A stretch of 64,000 nt of DNA from Amoebophrya sp. A120 (taxonomy: Eukaryota; Sar; Dinophyceae; Syndiniales; Amoebophryaceae), in assembly GCA_905178155.1 (NCBI GenBank), contig CAJINV010000010.1:3306587-3370586 (forward strand), read 5' to 3'. Shown here one piece after another: positions 22,727 through 32,576 of the stretch (positions are counted from its first letter, which is position 1; each line of letters begins with the position of its first letter). A program made the position numbers and the translations under genes. The notes under the pieces are model-generated. The model was not told where the DNA came from. It was given only the letters and a program-made list of their open reading frames with translations, and did not search any database.

Positions 22727-24847
22727 TCAGCTTTGGCAATACTCGAGCGTGAAACTTTCGTCACGCCACACACCCCCGCTGTCGGGAGCGCATGGACAAA
22801 AACATGATCTCGGAGAGCTTGGCGCGCGAATCGGTGCAGTCCTGCGCCAGTCCCGGCGTATCTCTTCTGGCTGTAGCTTTACACTACAGTAAGAAGGGCC
22901 AAGTGCCGCGCTTGCCCCGCAGCGCTTGCCGCGGAAAGTGGTTCTCACATACAAGGCAAGCGGACGCCCAAGTGGGCGACTTAAAGATTCCTTGCTACGC
23001 CGCCCCGAGCCAGCACGTTGTCCATATTTACTAATCATGAAGAGTCTTTTTTCTGACGCAAAGCAACGTTTCATAACTGAAGTTGCCAAAGCTGAAGAGG
23101 CCATATCACCATGCGCTTCCTGATCCCATCCAAGCAGCACACCCTGTGGAGAAAGGTCCAAATACTGTGTGCTCCGCGTGGTGTCTGGCCAGTGCTGTTC
23201 AATCAAGAGGTCCGTAAGCTTCGCCACTGCACTTTCACTGTACCGATGGCCATAATCGCTCCAATCACCGAAGTTCACCGTTTGCAAATCGGCCTCGAGC
23301 GCCGTGCGGTCGCAGCCGGAGCCGGACGACTCGCTTCCGCGGGCAGCCAGCACGTCACCGAAATGCTCGCTCGCCCAGGGTTCATGTAGCATAACGAAAA
23401 ATCGCTCGGAGCCCCCAGCTCGGTCAGCCGATTTCAGTGGCATTGGGAACGAGCCGCTGGCGTCGTGCACACAGCGCGGGAGGAATCTCTTTCTGAAGCA
23501 CTCATGCCGAAGCAGTCCATCGAGGAAAGCCCCCGGCCCAGTTGTGTCTAGATCCGCGTGGCCCGCGCAGTCGTCCGTGTGCCCTCTGAACCCAGTCATC
23601 ACATTCTGAATTTCCTGCTGCATCACATAAAGAAGTGCGGGGTTGCGAGGGTAAGTCGCGAAGAAGGCGCCCTGCACCTTTCCTCTTCGTGGTCTCTGGC
23701 CACATCCGTGCCCGTACGGTGCAATTGCGCCAGCATCCAAGCACATTCCGATGTCCCCTTCTTGCAAAAGAACATCTGCTTTTGGTGCGCGTGATGTTGT
23801 GCTCAGTGCCGCACTGCCATCAAGTGAGTTCCCCTCCGTCGTATATGTGTCTGTCGCCCCTGATGCCCCGAAAAGAGCATCTAAAACAGGGAATAATAGA
23901 GGGCGGGGTCGGTCCACTGCAACAGAAGCTTTCGTCGAAGAATTTCGGGTTTGTATTTCTTGTTCGCGTGGGCGCACCATGCTCGGGGCCTCAGTCTTGG
24001 CGTCAAAATACGTTCCGCCGCAGAAATACACTATCGCCATCCGAAACAAGTCCGCACGCGATGTCCAGGAGTTCAAGTTCTCAAACGCCGACAGAAGAGT
24101 CTGGTTGGCATTCCGCAGTTGCAGGAGCCCCTCTTCATGCAAAAAATCCGACAGCAGCTCCACTGCGCGCCATGCTGCTTCGTGGTCAAAATGCCGCACG
24201 CCGAAAGGCAGGCCGTCGCCTGCAGCTTGGGCGGTTTGGTTGTTCCATTCGCCAAACAAACCAGGAAACATTGCTTCCGCGTCTTCCCGGGAAAGGGAAT
24301 CTGGGGCGTCATTGGGGGCCATCGTGAAAACATTTGTACGAGGCAGAACACGTCCGGCTTGTTGTTTCTCCAGATTTGCACCTGAATTCGGGCACATGGC
24401 CTCTAGAGTCAGGGCGCCAGCGCTCACTGAAACGTAGGGAGACACAGGCTCCCAGACCTCCAACGTAGAAACAAGAATTGGGGCGGTAGCGTTCACGGAA
24501 ACGTGCCGAAGTTGTACGGGCCCCCGATGCTCCGATACAGGACCGGGTGGTGTGATATCGGGACCGCGGTGCAACCTTCGCCTGGTTTGAATCGCGATGC
24601 CGTGCTGCTTCCGTGCATCTGTCAAATTTGCGATTCCGAAGAGTAAAGCTGGTTTGACGAAGACCTTTCGTATCGGAAGACGCTCTTGTCGTCGCTCAGA
24701 CTCCCGGGAGCGCCGATCCGCAGAAACTGTAACACTCGACTGCGCCATGCTGTTCATCAAACCTTCTTCGAGCAAGTCGCGTACTATACACCGGCTCCGC
24801 AAAGGGGATTCAAACAGAACCGAGCGCACGGCTGTAATTGACTCCAC
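22727..24847 (-). CDS. GT32-type glycosyltransferase, copy 1
   Basis: A single open frame of about 700 residues. In the middle lies NLNSWTSRADLFRMAIVYF followed by CGGTYFDAKTE. This matches the GT32 'DXD sugar-binding' region, where 'aSDlfRy.iLy.yGGiYlDlD' holds the metal-binding acidic pair; here the motif reads D-A-K, so the second Asp appears replaced. GT32 includes yeast Och1 and mannosyl or galactosyl transferases of the secretory pathway. The listed start is a GTG; the frame is open upstream to a possible acceptor near 24857, and a minus-strand segment at 24990-25219 ending in a GTGAGT donor could be the 5' exon. No membrane anchor is visible in the main frame. The frame ends at the same place in both copies, although the last residue differs. 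Confidence 0.65.
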   Translation of the reverse strand: MESITAVRSVLFESPLRSRCIVRDLLEEGLMNSMAQSSVTVSADRRSRESERRQERLPIRKVFVKPALLFGIANLTDARKQHGIAIQTRRRLHRGPDITPPGPVSEHRGPVQLRHVSVNATAPILVSTLEVWEPVSPYVSVSAGALTLEAMCPNSGANLEKQQAGRVLPRTNVFTMAPNDAPDSLSREDAEAMFPGLFGEWNNQTAQAAGDGLPFGVRHFDHEAAWRAVELLSDFLHEEGLLQLRNANQTLLSAFENLNSWTSRADLFRMAIVYFCGGTYFDAKTEAPSMVRPREQEIQTRNSSTKASVAVDRPRPLLFPVLDALFGASGATDTYTTEGNSLDGSAALSTTSRAPKADVLLQEGDIGMCLDAGAIAPYGHGCGQRPRRGKVQGAFFATYPRNPALLYVMQQEIQNVMTGFRGHTDDCAGHADLDTTGPGAFLDGLLRHECFRKRFLPRCVHDASGSFPMPLKSADRAGGSERFFVMLHEPWASEHFGDVLAARGSESSGSGCDRTALEADLQTVNFGDWSDYGHRYSESAVAKLTDLLIEQHWPDTTRSTQYLDLSPQGVLLGWDQEAHGDMASSALATSVMKRCFASEKRLFMISKYGQRAGSGRRSKESLSRPLGRPLALYVRTTFRGKRCGASAALGPSYCSVKLQPEEIRRDWRRTAPIRAPSSPRSCFCPCAPDSGGVWRDESFTLEYCQS

Positions 24848-26079
24848 CTCTGTCCTCCTTAGCTGCAGTAAGATGATGCTGATGATTGAGAGTGACTAGA
24901 CAATACGAATACTAATTAAACGCTGCAAAGCTACAGGAGTAGTTAGATTCAATCATTGGAGAGTTCGCGTCTAAAAGGGATACTCACACGAAATTCTGAG
25001 TGCGAAGGGGTGCTTCGTCACTTCATTTGTTGTGGTTCGTGTTCCTGTGAAAATTTGCGATGTCATACTCAAGTGGTTCGTCATCTTCTCAAGATTGAGG
25101 TCATATGTCGTAATATTCAGACAAGCACGCAATGGCGATTTGAAAAAAAATTCACGCCTTCCACGCGGTTGTGTTATTTCGAACGAAAGAAGAGAGCACG
25201 AAACCACGAAGGGACGCATAACGAGAGAAATTCAAGATACGATTTCCAGAGCCTCCCGAGAATAAGCCCATATCCCGAGTATGACATATTCCTTTCTAGA
25301 CGAAATGTCGCTGGTTCAAATACCGATTGCACTGCGGAGGAAGTGACCGAATACATAAACCTTTCACAATGTCTTTTGGACGAGTACAGCAAGAGCAACG
25401 ACTACCGACAGAGAAAACCGGGACAGCATGTGACAGCAAGTTTTTTCTCATCCATACTGCAAACAAAATCACAAGGGCATTCCGCCATTATTCATCAGAA
25501 AGATTTCTTGTTGGAAGCCGATGCCGCAGCTCGAACAAGTTCGCTTATGTTTCCGGTGTACCTCGTCTCTTTTGTAAACTGGGGGGTGCTAATGCTAGCT
25601 GCTATCGTGTCATAATTGTCAGAATTACCGTGGTGCCGAGAACTGGCTGCTCGCCTTTATTTTCTTCATGGCGACAGGAGTAAAAGTTGAAAGAAAATAC
25701 GCGGGGTCCACGCATGTTCGTTTCAATTTCTAGAAGGCGCAGCTCAGGTTTCGAAACGCAAAACTTCGAATGCAGGCCCGACGATGTCTCTAGCATGAAT
25801 TCTTGGAGAGGTTTGTTCGGGTTGAAAGGATGTGTTTGCATAGCACAGTCAGATGAAAACAGAAACGCAAGTTATGACACGATATTTAAAACTGCGTCCT
25901 GGCGTGACGCTTTTCGTGCCGAACTTATTTTGTGCACGTTGCGTATATTATAGGAACCTTGACCTTAGGCAAAGAATAAAAGATAAAGAAAGTGAAACTG
26001 GTGGAGCTCAAATAAGTTTTGTTTTGGTGGACGTGGAACAAGATCAAACTGGATAGTATAGCAGCCCTGCTTGATGAAG

Positions 26080-26140
26080 ATGCTGTATGGTTGGAATATC
26101 AAGTGAAGGTACCTCAAGACTCCTCCTTGTTTTCACCTCG
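26080..26140 (-). pseudogene. Remnant of the GH47 3' exon
   Basis: GGTTGGAATATCAAGTGAAG at 26089 and AGACTCCTCCTTG at 26119 match the GH47 last exon (32774-32798 and 32822-32836) in order, with about 24 bp missing between them. It lies directly right of duplication unit 1, as the intact GH47 gene lies right of unit 2. A second GH47 gene apparently once stood here and was deleted. Confidence 0.5.
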
Positions 26141-26770
26141 AAAAAAGCTAGAAGCTAGCCACGTTTTTCATATGTTGACAAATTTCAATTTGCCAAAATC
26201 AAATAGAAGGCTCGTTGCGCAAAAGAACATTAAAATCGAATCCCTGGGCGACAGAGAAAACATAAAAGCGCTAATCCGAAAAAAAAATTAATTGTAAGAT
26301 GAAAACGACAAATAAAATCCTGAAACCCAAATAAACCCTTGAAGCGCGATAAGGTCGTAGCCATGCATCTCACCCACTTCACGAATTCACCCGGCGGCGC
26401 AACACGGTGTTAATATCAAATTTCTGGCCGGCGTCTTCTTCATTGCACCTCGTCGAGATTTACCTAGTTGTGGTTACTTTTTATTGGTAAGAATTGAGCT
26501 CATAAAATATGGCTGTTTTACTTTTTGCTTGATCTGTCTGAGGCGTTTCTAGTCTTTACTGAAAGTGGAGCTCTCTTTCTCAACGCGACTTCACCACCTC
26601 AACATCAAGAACATGTTGGAGGTGCGCCTACTACTAATTGGAAGGACGCGACTTCATCATCTCAGCGTCAGCATCAACATAAAGAAGCAAAATATAAAAA
26701 CACTTAAATTGAAAGACAGGCTGGCTTTTGAAATAAGTACTTGGCTTCGGCCATCCACTGCTAGCCCCTT

Positions 26771-27260
26771 TCATGGATTTCGATTTGAAGTGGCCTCCTC
26801 ACCCCAGCCTTTGGCACGGGAGAAAACACCACCATCCGCTCGTTCCAGAAATGATGCGGGCGAGGAGCCGGGGGTGTCTGCAGGAGGTCCATCGAAGTGC
26901 GGCCGTTGTTCGCGACAGGCCAGCTTGCAATCTGCGTTTGCCAGCCGGTTACAATAAAAATTTCCACTGCTGTACAGCTCATTGTAGCTACCGCTGCCAC
27001 AGCTGGCCGGGTTCCAATTCAAACTATCATTGCAGAAAACTGTGTCATCATCTGGCAAAGCTTGACCTTCATACATAATCCTTCCAAATGCTGGCCACGA
27101 AGGCCGCCATATTGGCAGCCCCTTCGCGGCCACCGAAATGTCGGGCCCACGCAGTGAATAGCTAAGGCAGGGGCAGCCAGTGGAATGGCCGCCGAACTTC
27201 CTCACACTGCTGTATCGAGGCGCCCAGCTACCTAACATCATGACGAGTGGCGCCACGCCC
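26771..27260 (-). CDS. Conserved Cys-rich ORF downstream of GT32 (copy 2), unknown function
   Basis: Counterpart of the ORF at 21089-21556, with DDTVFCNDSLNWNPASCGS and NFYCNRLANADCKLAC, and the same stop position. In this copy the frame is open much farther upstream (to 27682) through GC-rich DNA, but that part is not shared with copy 1. I therefore place the supported coding part at about 27220 to 26771. Function unknown. Confidence 0.4.
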
Positions 27261-28575
27261 ACGCCATCCAAAAAAGCGCGCGCGCATGAAGTTAGAAAGC
27301 TGCCACCCACAATCCTCGCCGGGCAGGCATGGGCAGGGGCAGGGGCCAGTGCGTCCCGAAGAACGCCACACACAGCCGCCAACCGCGCGCGGCCGGCAAT
27401 GGGGGCGGCGGCGCTCTCCTGCCTTGGGGGGGCGACGGGAAAAAAGGGCCCCCCTCCCTCCGCAACCTTCTTTCGGCTCCGGCAAAGGCACCAGAAACAC
27501 GCTCCAGCAAGGGCATAGTGGAAACAGGCGCGCCGGCCATGCCACAGCACGGGAATGGTCGCCCCATCCGGGGTTCGCCGGCGCCATCTGCATGTCTCAC
27601 AGCTTCTGCGGGCACAACGCCAGTCAAGCGCCTCAGGCTGCGCCCACCTGCCACGCGGCGGTCGGACGCACATGCGCGGCATGGCGACCCGGGCCCCTTA
27701 ACCACCCGCCCCGGCTTTTGATAGTTTGACACAAGCTGCGCGGCCACGCACAGTCGAAACGAGCAACCAAGAATGCCTCGGGCGACATACGCCCACTTTG
27801 CCGGGCGAGTCAAGGTCTGGCCCGGTGCCCACAATCAACGCATGGCGCACCCGCTGGAACCTAAAACGACAAGGAAGGGCCGCGAAAGGGCGCTCCTGAG
27901 CTTGTCGGCGCGCCTGCGTCGTTTTTTCCGAGCGGCCGCGGCACTTCCCGCTGGATTTGTTTGATCATGGCAAGAAAACAGGCCCGCCACTTTGCGGCGC
28001 TTCCATATGAAAAAACCGCTCCACGCCGCCAGACTTCTCCCGGGCAGATGCAGATACGCAGGCGATTTATAAAAAGAATTGCGTGTGCGCTTCTTAAGGT
28101 GAGCGGGAAAAGCCCTCCCGGATACTGCCAAGTAGTCCAAGAAGGTAAGAATATCTGCAGAGGTGTGGAACACTTCTGCGCAAAAGATGACGCTTCGCCG
28201 CCCGTTTTAGCAGTGACCGGCCACCCGGTGGGAGTTTGCCTTTGGCGCCTCCTCTTGCCGCAAGCATTCAAGGGCAAATGCCATTTTTACCACCTAGTCC
28301 ATGGCTCTCGCCCTAACCCCCGACCAACCACCTGGCAACCCCTTCTCCTCCGGTGGTCGCCAGGCGTCGTACTGGATTACAGAGCAACCGGCCAAGAAGG
28401 CCAGACCGCAGAACCCGAGGGCCCCGCAGGTATACGAGATCCTCCGAGCGCCATGCCCAACCGGAGTTTTACCGCACCTTGCTTGATCAACATCAGCCTG
28501 CGCCGGTGTGGGGTGCGATAATAAAAAGAAAGCTGCCAGAACTCAAGACACACAAGCTTTCTTTGTCCCGACACG
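27261..28575. other. GC-rich block between the Cys-rich ORF and GT32 (unit 2)
   Basis: The counterpart of 21557-22650, with indels. I see no gene. Near 28010-28170 it holds an AT-richer insert absent from unit 1, containing AAAGAATTGCGTGTGCGCTT. Confidence 0.4.
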
Positions 28576-28652
28576 ACATTTATTTTCTGCAATACGCCTC
28601 TCCTCCCCGGAAGTGGTGGACGGCGTAGAACTTGTCTGCAGGTATGGCGCCC

Positions 28653-30773
28653 TCAGATTTGGCAATACTCGAGCGTGAAACTTTCGTCATGCCACACACC
28701 CCCGCTGTCGGGAGCGCATGGACAAAAACATGATCTCAGAGAGCTTGGCGCGCGAATCGGTGCAGTCCTGCGCCAGTCCCGGCGTATCTCTTCTGGCTGT
28801 AGCTTTACACTACAGTAAGAAGGGCCAAGTGCCGCGCTTGCCCCGCAGCGCTTGCCGCGGAAAGTGGTTCTCACATACAAGGCAAGCGGACGCCCAAGTG
28901 GGCGACTTAAAGATTCCTTGCTACGCCGCCCCGAGCCAGCACGTTGTCCATATTTACTAATCATGAAGAGTCTTTTTTCTGACGCAAAGCAACGTTTCAT
29001 AACTGAAGTTGCCAAAGCTGAAGAGGCCATATCACCATGCGCTTCCTGATCCCATCCAAGCAGCACACCCTGTGGAGAAAGGTCCAAATACTGTGTGCTC
29101 CGCGTGGTGTCTGGCCAGTGCTGTTCAATCAAGAGGTCCGTAAGCTTCGCCACTGCACTTTCACTGTACCGATGGCCATAATCGCTCCAATCACCGAAGT
29201 TCACCGTTTGCAAATCGGCCTCGAGCGCCGTGCGGTCGCAGCCGGAGCCGGACGACTCGCTTCCGCGGGCAGCCAGCACGTCACCGAAATGCTCGCTCGC
29301 CCAGGGTTCATGTAGCATAACGAAAAATCGCTCGGAGCCCCCAGCTCGGTCAGCCGATTTCAGTGGCATTGGGAACGAGCCGCTGGCGTCGTGCACACAG
29401 CGCGGGAGGAATCTCTTTCTGAAGCACTCATGCCGAAGCAGTCCATCGAGGAAAGCCCCCGGCCCAGTTGTGTCTAGATCCGCGTGGCCCGCGCAGTCGT
29501 CCGTGTGCCCTCTGAACCCAGTCATCACATTCTGAATTTCCTGCTGCATCACATAAAGAAGTGCGGGGTTGCGAGGGTAAGTCGCGAAGAAGGCGCCCTG
29601 CACCTTTCCTCTTCGTGGTCTCTGGCCACATCCGTGCCCGTACGGTGCAATTGCGCCAGCATCCAAGCACATTCCGATGTCCCCTTCTTGCAAAAGAACA
29701 TCTGCTTTTGGTGCGCGTGATGTTGTGCTCAGTGCCGCACTGCCATCAAGTGAGTTCCCCTCCGTCGTATATGTGTCTGTCGCCCCTGATGCCCCGAAAA
29801 GAGCATCTAAAACAGGGAATAATAGAGGGCGGGGTCGGTCCACTGCAACAGAAGCTTTCGTCGAAGAATTTCGGGTTTGTATTTCTTGTTCGCGTGGGCG
29901 CACCATGCTCGGGGCCTCAGTCTTGGCGTCAAAATACGTTCCGCCGCAGAAATACACTATCGCCATCCGAAACAAGTCCGCACGCGATGTCCAGGAGTTC
30001 AAGTTCTCAAACGCCGACAGAAGAGTCTGGTTGGCATTCCGCAGTTGCAGGAGCCCCTCTTCATGCAAAAAATCCGACAGCAGCTCCACTGCGCGCCATG
30101 CTGCTTCGTGGTCAAAATGCCGCACGCCGAAAGGCAGGCCGTCGCCTGCAGCTTGGGCGGTTTGGTTGTTCCATTCGCCAAACAAACCAGGAAACATTGC
30201 TTCCGCGTCTTCCCGGGAAAGGGAATCTGGGGCGTCATTGGGGGCCATCGTGAAAACATTTGTACGAGGCAGAACACGTCCGGCTTGTTGTTTCTCCAGA
30301 TTTGCACCTGAATTCGGGCACATGGCCTCTAGAGTCAGGGCGCCAGCGCTCACTGAAACGTAGGGAGACACAGGCTCCCAGACCTCCAACGTAGAAACAA
30401 GAATTGGGGCGGTAGCGTTCACGGAAACGTGCCGAAGTTGTACGGGCCCCCGATGCTCCGATACAGGACCGGGTGGTGTGATATCGGGACCGCGGTGCAA
30501 CCTTCGCCTGGTTTGAATCGCGATGCCGTGCTGCTTCCGTGCATCTGTCAAATTTGCGATTCCGAAGAGTAAAGCTGGTTTGACGAAGACCTTTCGTATC
30601 GGAAGACGCTCTTGTCGTCGCTCAGACTCCCGGGAGCGCCGATCCGCAGAAACTGTAACACTCGACTGCGCCATGCTGTTCATCAAACCTTCTTCGAGCA
30701 AGTCGCGTACTATACACCGGCTCCGCAAAGGGGATTCAAACAGAACCGAGCGCACGGCTGTAATTGACTCCAC
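28653..30773 (-). CDS. GT32-type glycosyltransferase, copy 2
   Basis: Encodes the same protein as copy 1 except for three residues near the C-terminus (P/L in APSS(P/L)RSC, R/H in GVW(R/H)DES, and final S/I). The same CGGTYFDAKTE motif is kept, so the replaced Asp predates or was spread by homogenisation. Its 5' flank, including the possible upstream exon at 30916-31145, is also identical to copy 1 up to 31455. Both copies look intact. Confidence 0.65.
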   Translation of the reverse strand: MESITAVRSVLFESPLRSRCIVRDLLEEGLMNSMAQSSVTVSADRRSRESERRQERLPIRKVFVKPALLFGIANLTDARKQHGIAIQTRRRLHRGPDITPPGPVSEHRGPVQLRHVSVNATAPILVSTLEVWEPVSPYVSVSAGALTLEAMCPNSGANLEKQQAGRVLPRTNVFTMAPNDAPDSLSREDAEAMFPGLFGEWNNQTAQAAGDGLPFGVRHFDHEAAWRAVELLSDFLHEEGLLQLRNANQTLLSAFENLNSWTSRADLFRMAIVYFCGGTYFDAKTEAPSMVRPREQEIQTRNSSTKASVAVDRPRPLLFPVLDALFGASGATDTYTTEGNSLDGSAALSTTSRAPKADVLLQEGDIGMCLDAGAIAPYGHGCGQRPRRGKVQGAFFATYPRNPALLYVMQQEIQNVMTGFRGHTDDCAGHADLDTTGPGAFLDGLLRHECFRKRFLPRCVHDASGSFPMPLKSADRAGGSERFFVMLHEPWASEHFGDVLAARGSESSGSGCDRTALEADLQTVNFGDWSDYGHRYSESAVAKLTDLLIEQHWPDTTRSTQYLDLSPQGVLLGWDQEAHGDMASSALATSVMKRCFASEKRLFMISKYGQRAGSGRRSKESLSRPLGRPLALYVRTTFRGKRCGASAALGPSYCSVKLQPEEIRRDWRRTAPIRAPSSLRSCFCPCAPDSGGVWHDESFTLEYCQI

Positions 30774-32576
30774 CTCTGTCCTCCTTAGCTGCAGTAAGAT
30801 GATGCTGATGATTGAGAGTGACTAGACAATACGAATACTAATTAAACGCTGCAAAGCTACAGGAGTAGTTAGATTCAATCATTGGAGAGTTCGCGTCTAA
30901 AAGGGATACTCACACGAAATTCTGAGTGCGAAGGGGTGCTTCGTCACTTCATTTGTTGTGGTTCGTGTTCCTGTGAAAATTTGCGATGTCATACTCAAGT
31001 GGTTCGTCATCTTCTCAAGATTGAGGTCATATGTCGTAATATTCAGACAAGCACGCAATGGCGATTTGAAAAAAAATTCACGCCTTCCACGCGGTTGTGT
31101 TATTTCGAACGAAAGAAGAGAGCACGAAACCACGAAGGGACGCATAACGAGAGAAATTCAAGATACGATTTCCAGAGCCTCCCGAGAATAAGCCCATATC
31201 CCGAGTATGACATATTCCTTTCTAGACGAAATGTCGCTGGTTCAAATACCGATTGCACTGCGGAGGAAGTGACCGAATACATAAACCTTTCACAATGTCT
31301 TTTGGACGAGTACAGCAAGAGCAACGACTACCGACAGAGAAAACCGGGACAGCATGTGACAGCAAGTTTTTTCTCATCCATACTGCAAACAAAATCACAA
31401 GGGCATTCCGCCATTATTCATCAGAAAGATTTCTTGTTGGAAGCCGATGCCGCAGTTCGAAGTTCGGTTATGTTTCCTGTGTGCCTCGTCTCTTTTGTAA
31501 ACTGGGGGGGGTGAAAATGCTAGCTGCTATCGTGTCATAATTTTCAGAATTACCGTGGTGCCGAGATCTGGCTGCACGCCTTTTCTTCATGGCGACAGGA
31601 GTAAAAGTTAAAAGAAAATGCGCGGGGTCTACGCATGTTCGTTTCAATTTCTAGAAGGCGCAGCTCAGGTGCATTCGAAACGCAAAACTCCGAATGCAGG
31701 CCCGACGACGTCTCTGGCTGTATGTCTCCTTGGATTCTTGGAGAGGTTTGTTCGGGAAAGAATGTGTTTGCATACCACAGTCAGATGAAAACAGAAACGC
31801 AACTTATTATAATGCCATATTCAAAACTGCGTCCTGGCTTCTCGACGCTTTGTTTCGTGCGGAAGTTATTTTGTGCAAGTCCAAGTTCCTCTCAGGAACC
31901 TTGACCTTAGTTAGGCAAAGAATAAAAGAAACAGAAAGTGAAACGGGTTGAGCTCAAATAACTTTTGTTCTGGTCGACGTGGAGCTCTAATGGATACAAG
32001 ATTAAACTGGATAGTTTAGCAGCCCTGCTTGATGAAGATGCCGTATAAAACGTACTATTATGTCAGTGCCGAGGAAGAGGCCGAAATCGGAAAACTCTGT
32101 TGCTCTTTATTTGCTGGTGTTCGGAGACGTTCGTGGCAGGGGTAGCTGCTGGTTGTGCAGCGGCTGCTGGTTGCTCTTGTGCTGCAGCTGCTGGTTGTGC
32201 ACCGGAAGCTCTTGATAATGATCCACTTCTGCGCCCGCTCTCCCTCAACCCCGCCGCACTGGGTTTTATGAAAAGCAATATTGTCCCCGCCATTAAATTT
32301 TTCCTTGTTTTTGTATTTCATGATGAGTCGTAGGCGAAGTGAGTGGACGTGGTTCTCGTCGTCGTCCCGATGCACTTCGTATACATAAATAAGGATAATT
32401 GGCTGCTCAACAAATCGCAGTGTTTTCTCACCACCGGATCTTCAGATATCCGAGCAATAAAAGCGCCGACCAGCACCACGACACCAAGCTACCACATATT
32501 CGCACTCGCAGGTATTGCTTTATTCAAATTGATTGATGCGTGGTCTATCTGAAGTGGAGTGACGGTGACCATATCT

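Larger units (their letters stand above)
21055..26075. repeat. Tandem duplication unit 1 (GT32 locus)
   Basis: This unit aligns in order with 26734-32045. The offset is 5926 bp across the GT32 gene and shifts in the flanks through indels. The core (22813-25529 against 28739-31455) shows no difference I could find on either strand. The left part (Cys-rich ORF and GC-rich block) and right part (25530-26075) are clearly diverged. The mix points to later homogenisation of the core. Confidence 0.85.
26734..32045. repeat. Tandem duplication unit 2 (GT32 locus)
   Basis: Second copy of the unit at 21055-26075. The left edge reads AAGTACTTGGCTTCGGCCAT (unit 1: CGTACTTGGCATCGGCCAT). The right edge ends in AGCAGCCCTGCTTGATGAAG. 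A further copy of only the right-edge part is recognisable at about 43900-44060, in the spacer upstream of the GH47 gene. Confidence 0.85.

Noticed and set aside
23635-24437. Plus-strand frames of about 230 codons, present in both GT32 copies
   Set aside because: They are antisense to the GT32 coding frame, and their conservation follows from the identity of the duplicated DNA.
25308-25335. GGTTCAAATACC resembling a tRNA B box
   Set aside because: No A box or foldable cloverleaf is visible upstream, so neither a tRNA nor a tRNA-derived SINE is supported.
24956-25615. 219-codon plus-strand frame in the GT32 5' flank
   Set aside because: Identical DNA in unit 2 gives no test of coding, the ends diverge at once outside the identical core, and no motif is seen.
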